In this document: positions 30,944 to 38,462 of the stretch, piece by piece
Position numbering within the stretch: position 1 is the stretch's first letter
How the letters are laid out: each line of letters begins with the position of its first letter
Assembly: GCF_014297335.1 (NCBI RefSeq)
Contig: NZ_JACOQH010000001.1
Location: 124,001-188,000, forward strand
Length of the DNA stretch: 64,000 bases
Source of the DNA: Roseburia_D yibonii
Lineage (GTDB): Bacteria > Bacillota > Clostridia > Lachnospirales > Lachnospiraceae
Direction of reading: 5' to 3'
Program-made: the position numbers and the translations under genes
Notes under the pieces: model-generated
What the model was told of the DNA's origin: nothing
What the model saw: only the letters and a program-made list of their open reading frames with translations
The model's database searches: none

Positions 30944-31186
30944 TTATCTCCTTGCCTCTATGTTTTCCATTTCAGAAATGCAGTTTGACGGTATCAGCTC
31001 ATAAGCTGCCGCCTCTATTTCTGTAAGCGCCTCTTTATACTCAATGTATCCCCACGCCTGCCGTGCTATCTCTGGTACGTTCTGCCGTTCCTCAAAATTT
31101 TCTATATGTAAAATCTCGTTTCCCTGCGGCTTTGGAAATGTTCCCAGTGATAACGGGCGTAAAGGGCTGTAATATCTGTGGCTCAT
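30944..31186 (-). CDS. Hypothetical protein with SPLRPLSLGTFP N-terminus (80 aa)
   Basis: MSHRYYSPLRPLSLGTFPKP, then an acidic linker and a helical C-terminus (YKEALTEIEAAAYELIPSNC). The N-terminal block recurs in large mobile-element polyproteins and small phage proteins of Clostridia (from memory, unverified). It overlaps the upstream membrane-protein gene by 4 nt (ATGA). Confidence 0.55.
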   Translation of the reverse strand: MSHRYYSPLRPLSLGTFPKPQGNEILHIENFEERQNVPEIARQAWGYIEYKEALTEIEAAAYELIPSNCISEMENIEARR

Positions 31187-31542
31187 TCTCTCGCCCCGCT
31201 TTCCTCTTTATGTTCTTGGTAGCCCTCTAAGTATCCTATTGCCTCTACGTCAATGTCCTTGCCGTCCTTACCGTCGTTGTTTATCCGAATTTTGCCGTAG
31301 TAGGCATAAATACAGCAGCCGTCATAGTCGTATACTCTTATGCTGCCCTCTGCGGCTGCCTCTGGTGTTTCAATAACCAGCGGCTCTGCCTGCTGCATCT
31401 GCGCTGCTACCTGTTCGTCTGTTACTGGCTCGCTGTTCTTTCCTCTACACCAGATAGCCAGCATAAACAAGATAATTGCCAGCACGCCTGCTGCTATAAT
31501 GGCTACGCACTGTATCAGTTTCTTAACTGTCTGTCGTTTCAT
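31183..31542 (-). CDS. Membrane-anchored early protein (119 aa)
   Basis: MKRQTVKKLIQCVAIIAAGV chosen as start; the open frame runs 44 codons upstream over the preceding gene. One transmembrane helix (about residues 8-30), a Ser/Glu/Gln-rich linker, and a compact C-terminal part (SIRVYDYDGCCIYAYYGKIR). The C-terminus ends with ATGA overlap to the next gene. Topology predicts a short cytoplasmic N-terminus and external or extracytoplasmic C-terminal domain. Function unknown. Confidence 0.62.
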   Translation of the reverse strand: MKRQTVKKLIQCVAIIAAGVLAIILFMLAIWCRGKNSEPVTDEQVAAQMQQAEPLVIETPEAAAEGSIRVYDYDGCCIYAYYGKIRINNDGKDGKDIDVEAIGYLEGYQEHKEESGARE

Positions 31543-31801
31543 TATCCTTTTTACCTTTCTGCTTTTCCTGCTCTTCCTCTGCGCACCGTATAAACGCCTC
31601 AATGTTGGCAATTTTCTTGTTATGTGTGTTAATAGCTTTTTTGGCTTTTTCATACAGCCAATACCATTGCGCAATTTCCTTATTTTCTTTCTCTTTCTGT
31701 AAATCCCTTTTTGCTTTTTCTATTGCATCTTTCAGATTTCCAGAGTATGTAAAATGCCGCATATTTTTTGTTTCTCTGATTTTATAGCTTGCTTTTTCCA
31801 A
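31523..31801 (-). CDS. Hypothetical coiled-coil early protein (92 aa)
   Basis: Starts MEKASYKIRETKNMRHFTYS; from residue 22 it is a continuous Lys/Glu helix (LKDAIEKAKRDLQKEKENKE, AFIRCAEEEQEKQKGKKDNE). Likely coiled coil. It abuts the XF1762-like gene upstream and overlaps the membrane-protein gene by 20 nt. Function unknown. Confidence 0.58.
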   Translation of the reverse strand: MEKASYKIRETKNMRHFTYSGNLKDAIEKAKRDLQKEKENKEIAQWYWLYEKAKKAINTHNKKIANIEAFIRCAEEEQEKQKGKKDNETTDS

Positions 31802-32251
31802 TTACTCGCCCCCTTTTTCTACCTCAAAACGTAATTTCATTTGTGCCGGGTACAAATCTACCTTTGGTGCGCTGCGCCCGTTCCAGCGTTTCCCGCCGCA
31901 CTCTCCTACACATTTCCAGCCAGCCGCTTTAAGACTGCTGCCTGTTTCGGATACTAAAATATAAGTAATCAGTTTTTTGTATCCTAAATTTCTTGCCGCT
32001 CTCCATGCTGCCGAATACAAAAAACTGCACGCATTTCTTGTACCGTCTGTGCAAAGTCTATTTACTTCCAGCGTTAGCCCGTTATCCAAATATCTGCTTA
32101 CTGGTCTACCCACAATAGCCACGCCTACTATTTTCTCTCCGTCGCTTGCCGCAATGCTGAATTTATGCCCCACTACTGGCTTATGGTGTCTATGGTATCT
32201 CTCAACAAAAGCATTAGCCTCTTTTAACGTAATTGGTACTAATTCAAGCAT
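31802..32251 (-). CDS. XF1762-family GNAT-like protein
   Basis: A 149-aa protein beginning MLELVPITLKEANAFVERYH, with RHHKPVVGHKFSIAASDGEK and VGVAIVGRPVSRYLDNGLTL. The central LYSAAWRAARNLGYKKLITY and ILVSETGSSLKAAGWKCVGE match the XF1762 family, a GNAT-fold protein frequent in phages and integrative elements. It may acetylate a small molecule or host factor; no substrate is known. It sits first in a run of overlapping early genes. Confidence 0.84.
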   Translation of the reverse strand: MLELVPITLKEANAFVERYHRHHKPVVGHKFSIAASDGEKIVGVAIVGRPVSRYLDNGLTLEVNRLCTDGTRNACSFLYSAAWRAARNLGYKKLITYILVSETGSSLKAAGWKCVGECGGKRWNGRSAPKVDLYPAQMKLRFEVEKGGE

Positions 32252-32563
32252 TTACTGCCGCCTCTCTTCCGTAGCAAAATAGTAGTTATCTACTATCAGC
32301 ATTTGTTTACTGAAAAGACACATAAGCCCCAGCGGTACGGTAATAACCGCTATTGTTATGTCGCCCTCTGTCGCCCATACTGCCAGCACGGTAACTACCA
32401 GCATTGCAAGCCCATAGGCTTTCTGCTTAATGAAATACCAGCGGCGGGCTTTCTTTTCCTGCTCCCGCTGTCGCCTCTGCTCTTTTTTCTTTCGCATATC
32501 TGCCATTGCATCTGCGTAGCCTTTCTGGTATGCGTCCTCTACTATCAATGCCTCTGCTGCCAT
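32252..32563 (-). CDS. Hypothetical membrane protein with basic N-terminus (103 aa)
   Basis: The start MAAEALIVEDAYQKGYADAM is preceded by GGAAGAGAGG. The frame remains open upstream to a GTG at 32695, so a longer form with an extra Lys/Arg-rich segment is possible. A KKK/R-rich region (MADMRKKKEQRRQREQEKKA) precedes two hydrophobic segments (AMLVVTVLAVWATEG and ITIAVITVPLGLMCLF). Probably an inner-membrane protein. Abuts the XF1762-like gene. Confidence 0.58.
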   Translation of the reverse strand: MAAEALIVEDAYQKGYADAMADMRKKKEQRRQREQEKKARRWYFIKQKAYGLAMLVVTVLAVWATEGDITIAVITVPLGLMCLFSKQMLIVDNYYFATEERRQ

Positions 32564-32798
32564 TCTCTGCCTCTCTTCCTTTCGGCGGCGCTCTCTGTCT
32601 TTCCATGTGTGCCGCTCTCCTGTTCTGGCGTTTGGTTTTACCGTGCGGGCTGCTTTTCGCATTAAAAAGCAACTGAAAACCTGTTGACTGTCCACATACT
32701 TTCTGGCTGGTATGACCGCCGCTATTTTTCCACGGTATACAGATTGCAGCTATTAGCCTGCTGCCCTCTGCCGCAGGCTCGCCATGCCTGCTACACAA

Positions 32799-32871
32799 TG
32801 TGCCGTGTGGGATTTGAACCCACGACTTGCCGCTTATGAGACGGCTGCTCTAACCGCTGAACTAACGGCAC
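32799..32871 (-). tRNA. tRNA-Met (anticodon CAT), phage-borne
   Basis: A 73-nt cloverleaf: acceptor GTGCCGT / ACGGCAC (7 bp), D-stem GTTC/GAGC, anticodon stem GCCGT/GCGGC with loop CTCATAA (anticodon CAT), T-arm GTGGG TTCAAAT CCCAC, discriminator A. CCA is not encoded. It could decode Met, or Ile(AUA) if the C is lysidine-modified; the sequence alone does not settle this. It lies between two early phage genes, on the same strand. Phage tRNAs may compensate for codon use or replace cleaved host tRNA. Confidence 0.92.
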
Positions 32872-32890
32872 TCGTGGCGGCTGCTGCCGC

Positions 32891-33280
32891 CTACTCATTA
32901 AATAAAAAGCCTTTTTCTATTAAAAACCTTATCCAATCGCAGCCCGTTACGTCGTCCCGCTCAATGAATTTGTAAAAGCTCTCTGCGTCCTCTATTCCGT
33001 ATTTCTTCAAAATGTTTCTTGCGTTCTTTGCTGCTGGCGTAGTAAAAACATTCTCTGCGTAAAATGTAGCCTCTATAGTCCCGTAGCTGTTCTTTCCTGC
33101 TGGTGTTCTCATTTCCACTACGACTACATTCTTTTTGCTTTTTCTTCCTACGCCCTTTCTTATTACTACTGCCTCACTGAATAACCAGCCATTCCAGCCT
33201 CTACGCATAGGTGCAAACTGTGTGCGTGGCACTTCTACTAAGTCGCCTGCCTGCAATTTATTAAAATCTACTTTTTTCAT
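32891..33280 (-). CDS. Hypothetical early protein (129 aa)
   Basis: MKKVDFNKLQAGDLVEVPRT, WNGWLFSEAVVIRKGVGRKS and KKNVVVVEMRTPAGKNSYGT suggest a small beta-barrel N-terminal half with a basic patch. The C-terminal half (AAKNARNILKKYGIEDAESF, YKFIERDDVTGCDWIRFLIE) is helical. No family recognised. AGAGGTAAGACAC precedes the ATG. Second gene of the early operon, followed by the tRNA. Confidence 0.6.
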   Translation of the reverse strand: MKKVDFNKLQAGDLVEVPRTQFAPMRRGWNGWLFSEAVVIRKGVGRKSKKNVVVVEMRTPAGKNSYGTIEATFYAENVFTTPAAKNARNILKKYGIEDAESFYKFIERDDVTGCDWIRFLIEKGFLFNE

Positions 33281-33309
33281 GTGTCTTACCTCTCTTTTGT
33301 TATTCTTGT

Positions 33310-33504
33310 TTATAACGCCTGCTGCCCTGCTGCCGCCGTGTAGGTTTTCAGTGTGGCGTTGCAGCGTTTGAACTCCCTATAAATTGTGTCCCTATGCGTT
33401 CCCAGTGCCTCTGCAATATCACTTACACTGCTGCCCTGCTTACTCATAGCCTCTATGGTCTGCCTGTCCTCGTAATGCAGACGCTTGTACTTTCGTTTCG
33501 CCAT
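33310..33504 (-). CDS. IS30-type helix-turn-helix protein (HTH_38), 64 aa
   Basis: A stand-alone HTH: KRLHYEDRQTIEAMSKQGSS followed by VSDIAEALGTHRDTIYREFK, the DNA-binding half of IS30-like transposases without the catalytic domain. It is the first early gene, right behind the prophage-edge terminator, with AAAGGAGCATAGAAC before the ATG. Such orphan HTH proteins in phage early regions probably regulate the promoter ahead of them. No transposase remnant is next to it. Confidence 0.82.
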   Translation of the reverse strand: MAKRKYKRLHYEDRQTIEAMSKQGSSVSDIAEALGTHRDTIYREFKRCNATLKTYTAAAGQQAL

Positions 33505-33540
33505 GTTCTATGCTCCTTTCCGTCCTCATTTGCTTTTATG

Positions 33541-33583
33541 GTAAAAAAAATAAGCGTGTCAGAGTTTTTACGCTCTGCACGCT
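33541..33583 (-). terminator. Intrinsic terminator at the prophage right edge
   Basis: Minus-strand stem AGCGTG/CACGCT plus CAGAG/CTCTG with one bulged base and a 7-8 nt loop, followed by TATTTTTTTTACC. It stands between the rho terminator and the first phage early gene. An early-promoter candidate (CTGACA-N16-CATAAA) overlaps its end but is weak. Confidence 0.82.
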
Positions 33584-33603
33584 CTTCTTTTCTGCTGTTT
33601 CCT

Positions 33604-33650
33604 ATAAAAAAGAAAATCGGCAGAGGCTTTATAACCTCTTGTCGATTTTC
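33604..33650 (-). terminator. Intrinsic terminator of rho
   Basis: Minus-strand 15-bp imperfect stem (GAAAATCGACAAGAGG with CCTCTGCCGATTTTC) followed by TTTTTTA, 10 nt after the rho stop codon. Confidence 0.88.
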
Positions 33651-33660
33651 ATTCTAAAAC

Positions 33661-34992
33661 TTATCTAATTTTCGTTTTCTTTACCATCTGCACATATTCC
33701 CTGTTATTCTTGGTGCGGACAAACATATTTAAGATGCTTTCCACCGCCTCATCGGTGCGCATTCCATTGATCGCTTTCCGCATGATATAGACTGCTTCCT
33801 GCTCTTCACGGTCAAGCAGCAGATCCTCCCGTCTCGTACCGGATTTTGTGATGTCGATCGCCGGGAACACACGTTTCTCCGAGAGCTTGCGGTCTAAGAC
33901 AAGTTCCATGTTACCGGTTCCCTTAAATTCCTCGTATACCACATCATCCATCTTGCTTCCGGTATCCACAAGCGCCGTTGCGAGGATCGTAAGGCTTCCG
34001 CCCTCCCGCATATTTCGCGCCGCGCCGAAGAAACGCTTTGGCATATGCAGTGCCGCCGGGTCAAGACCGCCGGAAAGCGTACGTCCGCTTGGCGGAACCG
34101 TAAGGTTGTAGGCTCTCGCAAGTCTTGTAATGCTGTCTAATAAGATCATAACGTCTTTTTTATGTTCCACAAGACGTTTTGCCCTTTCGATGACCATCTC
34201 GGAAACACGTTTGTGATGTTCCGGAAGTTCATCAAAGGTGGAATAGATAACTTCCACATTCTTCCCTTCGATCGCTTCCTTGATATCCGTAACCTCCTCC
34301 GGTCTCTCATCGATCAAAAGGATGATCACATGCATATCCGGGTTATTGCGCACGATCGATTTTGCCACTTCTTTTAACAGCGTCGTCTTTCCTGCCTTTG
34401 GCGGGGAAACGATCATGCCTCGCTGTCCTTTTCCGATCGGGGAAACCAGATCCGTGATACGCATCGCCACACTGCCTCCCGGTGTTTCCAGGCGCAGGCG
34501 CTCATTTGGAAATACCGGTGTCAGGTCTTCAAAATTCTTTCTCTTCATCGCTTCGGACGGATGTAAGTCATTGATCGAAGTGATGTAAAGCAGCGCGCTG
34601 AACTTTTCTCCCTGCGTCTTGATCCTGGTATTTCCGGCAATGATGTCGCCAGTCTTTAAGTTAAATTTACGGATCTGAGACGGAGATACATAGACATCGT
34701 TTTCTCCTGGGAGATAATTCTCACACCGGATAAATCCATAGCCGTCCGGCATAACCTCTAAGATTCCATGTGCTTTTACTCCACTGTCGAGTTCTTTTGT
34801 ATCGTCCCGTCCATTTTCACGTCCGCTTGTCTGCTTTTCCTCTTTTGCCTTCTGCGCTTCTACTCTCTCATCCTCTGCCAGCATGAGTTCCACGAGCTCC
34901 GCTTTCTTGAGTCCGGACAGATTTTTCAGGCCTCTTGACTTTGCGAGGTCACGCAAAACAACAGCCGACAGGCTTTCATATTTTTCTCTCAT
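33661..34992 (-). CDS. rho: Transcription termination factor Rho
   Basis: A 443-aa RNA-DNA helicase that terminates transcription. Domains: Rho_N (MREKYESLSAVVLRDLAKSR, LKKAELVELMLAEDERVEAQ), a short charged insert, the cold-shock-like RNA-binding domain (GILEVMPDGYGFIRCENYLP), then the RecA-type ATPase with P-loop PPKAGKTTLL, ILLIDERPEEVTDI and DSITRLARAYN. Complete and of normal length. A -10 TATAAT (TTGTATAATAAAG, 35067-35072 on the plus strand) lies upstream. It is the first chromosomal gene beyond the prophage. Confidence 0.97.
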   Translation of the reverse strand: MREKYESLSAVVLRDLAKSRGLKNLSGLKKAELVELMLAEDERVEAQKAKEEKQTSGRENGRDDTKELDSGVKAHGILEVMPDGYGFIRCENYLPGENDVYVSPSQIRKFNLKTGDIIAGNTRIKTQGEKFSALLYITSINDLHPSEAMKRKNFEDLTPVFPNERLRLETPGGSVAMRITDLVSPIGKGQRGMIVSPPKAGKTTLLKEVAKSIVRNNPDMHVIILLIDERPEEVTDIKEAIEGKNVEVIYSTFDELPEHHKRVSEMVIERAKRLVEHKKDVMILLDSITRLARAYNLTVPPSGRTLSGGLDPAALHMPKRFFGAARNMREGGSLTILATALVDTGSKMDDVVYEEFKGTGNMELVLDRKLSEKRVFPAIDITKSGTRREDLLLDREEQEAVYIMRKAINGMRTDEAVESILNMFVRTKNNREYVQMVKKTKIR

Positions 34993-35107
34993 TCTCTATC
35001 TCCTTTTTTCGTTTCATGGTATATATGGGATTCAAAAAAGATGTTCTCTAAGATTTGATAGTCTTTATTATACAACTTTCCTGTCTAAATAGAAAGCCTT
35101 ATTTTTC

Positions 35108-35136
35108 TTGATTTGTTATTTTCTTAATGATATGAT
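35108..35136 (+). promoter_or_regulatory. Promoter of the malic enzyme operon
   Basis: TTGATT, 17-bp spacer, TATGAT, about 90 nt before the start codon. The long AT-rich 5' leader that follows carries the direct repeats described separately. Confidence 0.75.
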
Positions 35137-35151
35137 AATTTTATTGCATAC

Positions 35152-35209
35152 AAAGTTACATATTAAATATGAAGACATTGTTACAAATTTAAAAGTTACC
35201 TATCAAATA
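35152..35209 (+). repeat. Direct repeats in the malic enzyme leader
   Basis: Two 18-bp near-identical copies (AAAGTTACaTATtAAATA and AAAGTTACcTATcAAATA, 16 of 18 the same) start exactly 40 bp apart, with a third GTTAC at 35180. They are placed between promoter and ribosome-binding site, so a regulator bound there could act as a roadblock. Confidence 0.6.
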
Positions 35210-35228
35210 CATAAAGGAGCCTGAAGTT

Positions 35229-36383
35229 ATGGACAACAAAGAAAAAGCACTCGAAATGCACAGAAAATGGAACGGAAAACTGGAAACCGTATCCAAGACC
35301 CCGGTAAAGACCAGAGAAGACCTTGCAATCGCCTACACCCCCGGTGTTGCGGAACCATGTAAAGTGATCGCCGAAGATCCGTCTGCCGCTTATACCTATA
35401 CCATGAAGGCAAACACCGTTGCCGTAGTATCCGACGGAAGCGCTGTTCTGGGTCTCGGAAACATCGGACCTTACGCTGCCATGCCTGTTATGGAAGGAAA
35501 ATGCGTACTTTTTAAAGAGTTCGGTGATGTGAACGCTGTCCCGATCTGTCTGGACACCCAGGATACCGAGGAGATCATCACTGCCGTAAAAAATATCGCG
35601 CCGGCATTCGGCGGCATCAACTTAGAGGACATCTCCGCTCCGCGCTGTTTCAAGATTGAGACCAGATTAAATGAAATGCTTGACATTCCCGTATTTCATG
35701 ATGACCAGCACGGAACCGCCATCGTTGTCCTCGCCGGTATCATCAATGGTCTGCGTGTGACCGGAAAGAAGAAAGAGGACTGTAAGGTCGTTGTAAACGG
35801 AGCCGGTTCTGCCGGAGTCGCGATCACCAAGCTGCTCCTCACTTACGGTTTCAAGGATGTGACCATGTGCGACCGTCTGGGCATCATCGGACCGGACTAT
35901 CCGGATCTCAACTGGATGCAGAAAGAAATGACCAAAGTGACCAATCTTTCCCATGCAGCCGGAACTCTCGCCGATGCCTTAAAAGGCGCTGATATCTTTG
36001 TCGGTGTCTCCGCTCCGAACATCGTATCGCCGGAAATGGTATCTTCCATGAATTCCGATGCCATCCTCTTTGCCATGGCAAATCCGGTTCCTGAGATCAT
36101 GCCGGATGTCGCAAGAGCAGCCGGAGCCCGTGTCGTCGGTACCGGACGCAGTGATTTCCCGAATCAGGTCAACAACGTCGTTGCCTTCCCGGGTATTTTC
36201 CGCGGCGCTCTGGAAGGACACGCAAAACAGATCACGGAAGAAATGAAACTGGCTGCTGCGGAAGCGATCGCAGGTCTTGTTTCCGACGAAGAATTATGCG
36301 ACGAATTTATCATGCCGGAAGCATTTGATCCGCGCGTTGCCGAAGTGGTAAGCCAGGCAGTCAAATCTCATATCAGAGCATAA
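35229..36383 (+). CDS. NAD(P)-dependent malic enzyme
   Basis: A 384-aa bacterial short-form malic enzyme (oxidative decarboxylation of malate to pyruvate). Conserved blocks: LAIAYTPGVAEPCK (malic N-terminal Tyr region), GSAVLGLGNIGPYAAMPVME, LEDISAPRCFKIETRLN (metal-binding), PVFHDDQHGTAIVVLAGI, and the Rossmann region KVVVNGAGSAGVAITKLLL. GGAGCCTGAAGTT precedes the ATG. It is followed after 1 nt by the radical SAM gene, so they are probably cotranscribed. Confidence 0.95.
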   Translation: MDNKEKALEMHRKWNGKLETVSKTPVKTREDLAIAYTPGVAEPCKVIAEDPSAAYTYTMKANTVAVVSDGSAVLGLGNIGPYAAMPVMEGKCVLFKEFGDVNAVPICLDTQDTEEIITAVKNIAPAFGGINLEDISAPRCFKIETRLNEMLDIPVFHDDQHGTAIVVLAGIINGLRVTGKKKEDCKVVVNGAGSAGVAITKLLLTYGFKDVTMCDRLGIIGPDYPDLNWMQKEMTKVTNLSHAAGTLADALKGADIFVGVSAPNIVSPEMVSSMNSDAILFAMANPVPEIMPDVARAAGARVVGTGRSDFPNQVNNVVAFPGIFRGALEGHAKQITEEMKLAAAEAIAGLVSDEELCDEFIMPEAFDPRVAEVVSQAVKSHIRA

Positions 36384-36384
36384 G

Positions 36385-37329
36385 ATGACCGCCAGTTTTC
36401 CCGATTTCTGGAACGGAAAAAGATATTATTCGCTGGATGCTTATTTAAAACATACCTACGGCGAAAAAATGTACAAGCTCTCCTTAAACGGCGGTATGAC
36501 CTGCCCGAACCGTGACGGAACGCTTGGTACACGCGGCTGTATTTTCTGCAGCGAGGGAGGCAGCGGTGATTTTGCCGCTTCCTCCTCCCTTACTGTTTCC
36601 GCACAGCTTACAGAGGCACGGGAACGGATCGCCGGCAAAACATCCTGTACACATTACATTGCGTATTTTCAGGCTTTTACAAATACCTATGCACCGGTCT
36701 CCTATCTGCGGCGTATTTTTATGGAAGCGATCGAAAATCCCGATGTTGCCATCCTGTCGATCGCGACAAGGCCGGACTGTCTCTCCGATGAAGTCCTTGA
36801 TCTGCTCCTGGAATTAAACCAGATCAAACCGGTCTGGATCGAGCTCGGACTTCAGACGATCCATCCGGAAACGCTTGCGTTTATCCGCAGCGGTTTTGCG
36901 CTGTCAGATTTTGACCGTGCTGTCACCGAACTGCACAAGCGTGGCATCAAAGTCATTGTTCATCTGATCCTTGGTCTTCCGGGCGAAACAAAGGAGATGA
37001 TGCGCGCTTCCGTTTCTTATGCTGCCGCGCTTCCTGTTTTTGGAATGAAACTACAGCTTTTGCATATTTTAAAAGGGACAGACCTTCATACCTATTACGA
37101 AAGCCATCCGTTTGACACCTTTACCCTGGATGACTATTGTGATTTTGTAACAGAATGCGTCGCGCTGCTGCCGCCGGATATCGTCATACACCGGCTCACC
37201 GGTGACGGCCCGAAAAAACTGCTTGCTGCTCCTCTCTGGAGTGCTGACAAAAAGCGGGTCTTAAACCAGCTGCAGCGAACCTTCCGCGAGAAAGATATCT
37301 GGCAGGGGAAATATTATCCGCAATCATAA
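36385..37329 (+). CDS. TIGR01212-family radical SAM protein
   Basis: A 314-aa radical SAM enzyme of the YhcC/TIGR01212 type. The cluster-binding motif is in CPNRDGTLGTRGCIFCSEGG (Cys spaced as in this family rather than CxxxCxxC). It also has YFQAFTNTYAPVSYLRRIFM, WIELGLQTIHPETLAFI and VHLILGLPGETKEMM. The family's reaction is not well established; related proteins are oxygen-independent methylthiolation- or porphyrin-unrelated SAM enzymes. It begins 1 nt after the malic enzyme stop. Confidence 0.92.
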   Translation: MTASFPDFWNGKRYYSLDAYLKHTYGEKMYKLSLNGGMTCPNRDGTLGTRGCIFCSEGGSGDFAASSSLTVSAQLTEARERIAGKTSCTHYIAYFQAFTNTYAPVSYLRRIFMEAIENPDVAILSIATRPDCLSDEVLDLLLELNQIKPVWIELGLQTIHPETLAFIRSGFALSDFDRAVTELHKRGIKVIVHLILGLPGETKEMMRASVSYAAALPVFGMKLQLLHILKGTDLHTYYESHPFDTFTLDDYCDFVTECVALLPPDIVIHRLTGDGPKKLLAAPLWSADKKRVLNQLQRTFREKDIWQGKYYPQS

Positions 37330-37346
37330 AAAAGGAGTTGTGATCT

Positions 37347-37862
37347 ATGGCAGAACCATTTACACTTTACAAACTAATCGTTTTATATATGTTAGAAAAG
37401 GTTGATTTTCCACTAAGTAACACACAGATTTCCGATTTCTTTCTGGAAAAGGAATATACCAACTATTTTACCGTACAGCAGGTCGTACATGATCTCATCG
37501 AAACCGATCTGATCAGCACAGAATCCACGCACAGCAATACGCAGTACAGTATCACTGCCGCCGGCAAAGAGACACTGCAGTTTTTCCATGACAAGATCTC
37601 TCCGGCTATCCAGAATGATATCCTGCACTATTTTGACAAACACAAAGTGGAATTAAAAAATGAAAATTCTGTTTTATCTGACTACTATAAGACAACCAAC
37701 AACGAATTTGCGGTTCGCTGCCGTTTAAAAGAGCACGGCAATCCCATGATCGACCTCACGCTCACCGTACATACAAAAGAACAGGCGGAGGCCATCTGTG
37801 CCAACTGGAAAGATCAGACAGCAGAGGTCTACGCCTATTTAATGGAACTACTGTTAAAATAA
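37347..37862 (+). CDS. DUF4364 family protein
   Basis: A 171-aa protein: LYKLIVLYMLEKVDFPLSNT, YFTVQQVVHDLIETDLISTE and QYSITAAGKETLQFFHDKIS. This is a winged-helix-like N-terminal domain of the kind found in DUF4364, nearly universal in Lachnospiraceae and Ruminococcaceae. The C-terminal half (ENSVLSDYYKTTNNEFAVRC) has a sensor-like strand pattern. Probably a DNA-binding regulator; target unknown. GGAGTTGTGATCT is the ribosome-binding site. Confidence 0.92.
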   Translation: MAEPFTLYKLIVLYMLEKVDFPLSNTQISDFFLEKEYTNYFTVQQVVHDLIETDLISTESTHSNTQYSITAAGKETLQFFHDKISPAIQNDILHYFDKHKVELKNENSVLSDYYKTTNNEFAVRCRLKEHGNPMIDLTLTVHTKEQAEAICANWKDQTAEVYAYLMELLLK

Positions 37863-37864
37863 TT

Positions 37865-38449
37865 TTATTTCCGCTTTTTCTTTGCTTTCTTCTTTTGAAT
37901 GCTGTAGCCAAACCTGCCTAATTTTTTCCCGAGGGAGAAATACTCTCCATGCGAATAGGCAAGCAGACCTGCAGCATTTAAATCAAATTTTCCCTTCTCA
38001 TCCAGATATGCCTCATCCACATGTACCGCAAGTACATCCGCAAGAAACATATGGTGCGATCCTAGCTCCATGCACTCTCTCACCCGGCATTCAATATTGA
38101 CCGGGCTCTCAGCGATCATCGGTGCTCCCACCTGATCCGCCGCTTCCTTGTTCAAATGCATCACTTCAAACTTGTCAACATCCCGTCCTGACTTCACGCC
38201 GCAGTAATCCGTTGCAAACGCCAGCTTCTCTGTCGTTAAATTTATCACAAATTCTCCGGTTTCCTTTAACATCTGATACGAATGGCGTTCCGGGCGCACC
38301 GAGACGGATACCATCGGCGGATTCGTACACACCGTCCCCGTCCATGCCACCGTAATAATATTGTCATTTCCCGCCTTATCCCTGACGCTTAGCATCACTG
38401 CCGGAAGCGGATAAAGCATATTTCCCGGTTTCCATGTCTGTTTTGCCAT
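37865..38449 (-). CDS. Flavin reductase family protein
   Basis: About 194 aa from MAKQTWKPGNMLYPLPAVML, which is preceded by AAAAGGAG; 20 extra upstream codons overlap the transporter gene and are discarded. It has the FMN-binding split-barrel blocks NIITVAWTGTVCTNPPMVSV, SVRPERHSYQMLKETGEFVI and NIECRVRECMELGSHHMFLA. Reduces flavin or carries flavin in electron transfer (NAD(P)H:flavin oxidoreductase or ferric reductase-like). Convergent with DUF4364, whose stop is 2 nt away. Confidence 0.92.
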   Translation of the reverse strand: MAKQTWKPGNMLYPLPAVMLSVRDKAGNDNIITVAWTGTVCTNPPMVSVSVRPERHSYQMLKETGEFVINLTTEKLAFATDYCGVKSGRDVDKFEVMHLNKEAADQVGAPMIAESPVNIECRVRECMELGSHHMFLADVLAVHVDEAYLDEKGKFDLNAAGLLAYSHGEYFSLGKKLGRFGYSIQKKKAKKKRK

Positions 38450-38462
38450 AGAAAAACTCCTT

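Larger units (their letters stand above)
1..33583 (-). mobile_element. Siphovirus-type prophage (partial; left end outside the window)
   Basis: A continuous minus-strand block of phage genes: early replication and regulation, an HK97-type packaging/head module, a long-tail module, a DGR, lysis genes and a repressor-containing operon. The right limit is placed at the terminator before the rho terminator, where gene style changes from small overlapping phage genes to chromosomal genes. The HNH gene beside the terminase suggests cos packaging (inference). No integrase, excisionase or att repeat is visible, so the left part must lie before position 1. Tape measure length (1043 aa) implies a long non-contractile tail, and no sheath gene is seen. 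Confidence 0.93.

Noticed and set aside
32427..32798. 123-aa minus-strand ORF with a good AGGAG before an internal ATG
   Set aside because: It overlaps the tRNA-proximal region and the basic membrane gene in another frame, and its composition (Arg/Gly/Ala) is that of a shadow.
1..33504. Additional DGR variable repeats in other phage genes
   Set aside because: By eye I found the GARAV...GARGACD coding block only in the 380-aa protein and the TR. An exhaustive repeat search could change this.
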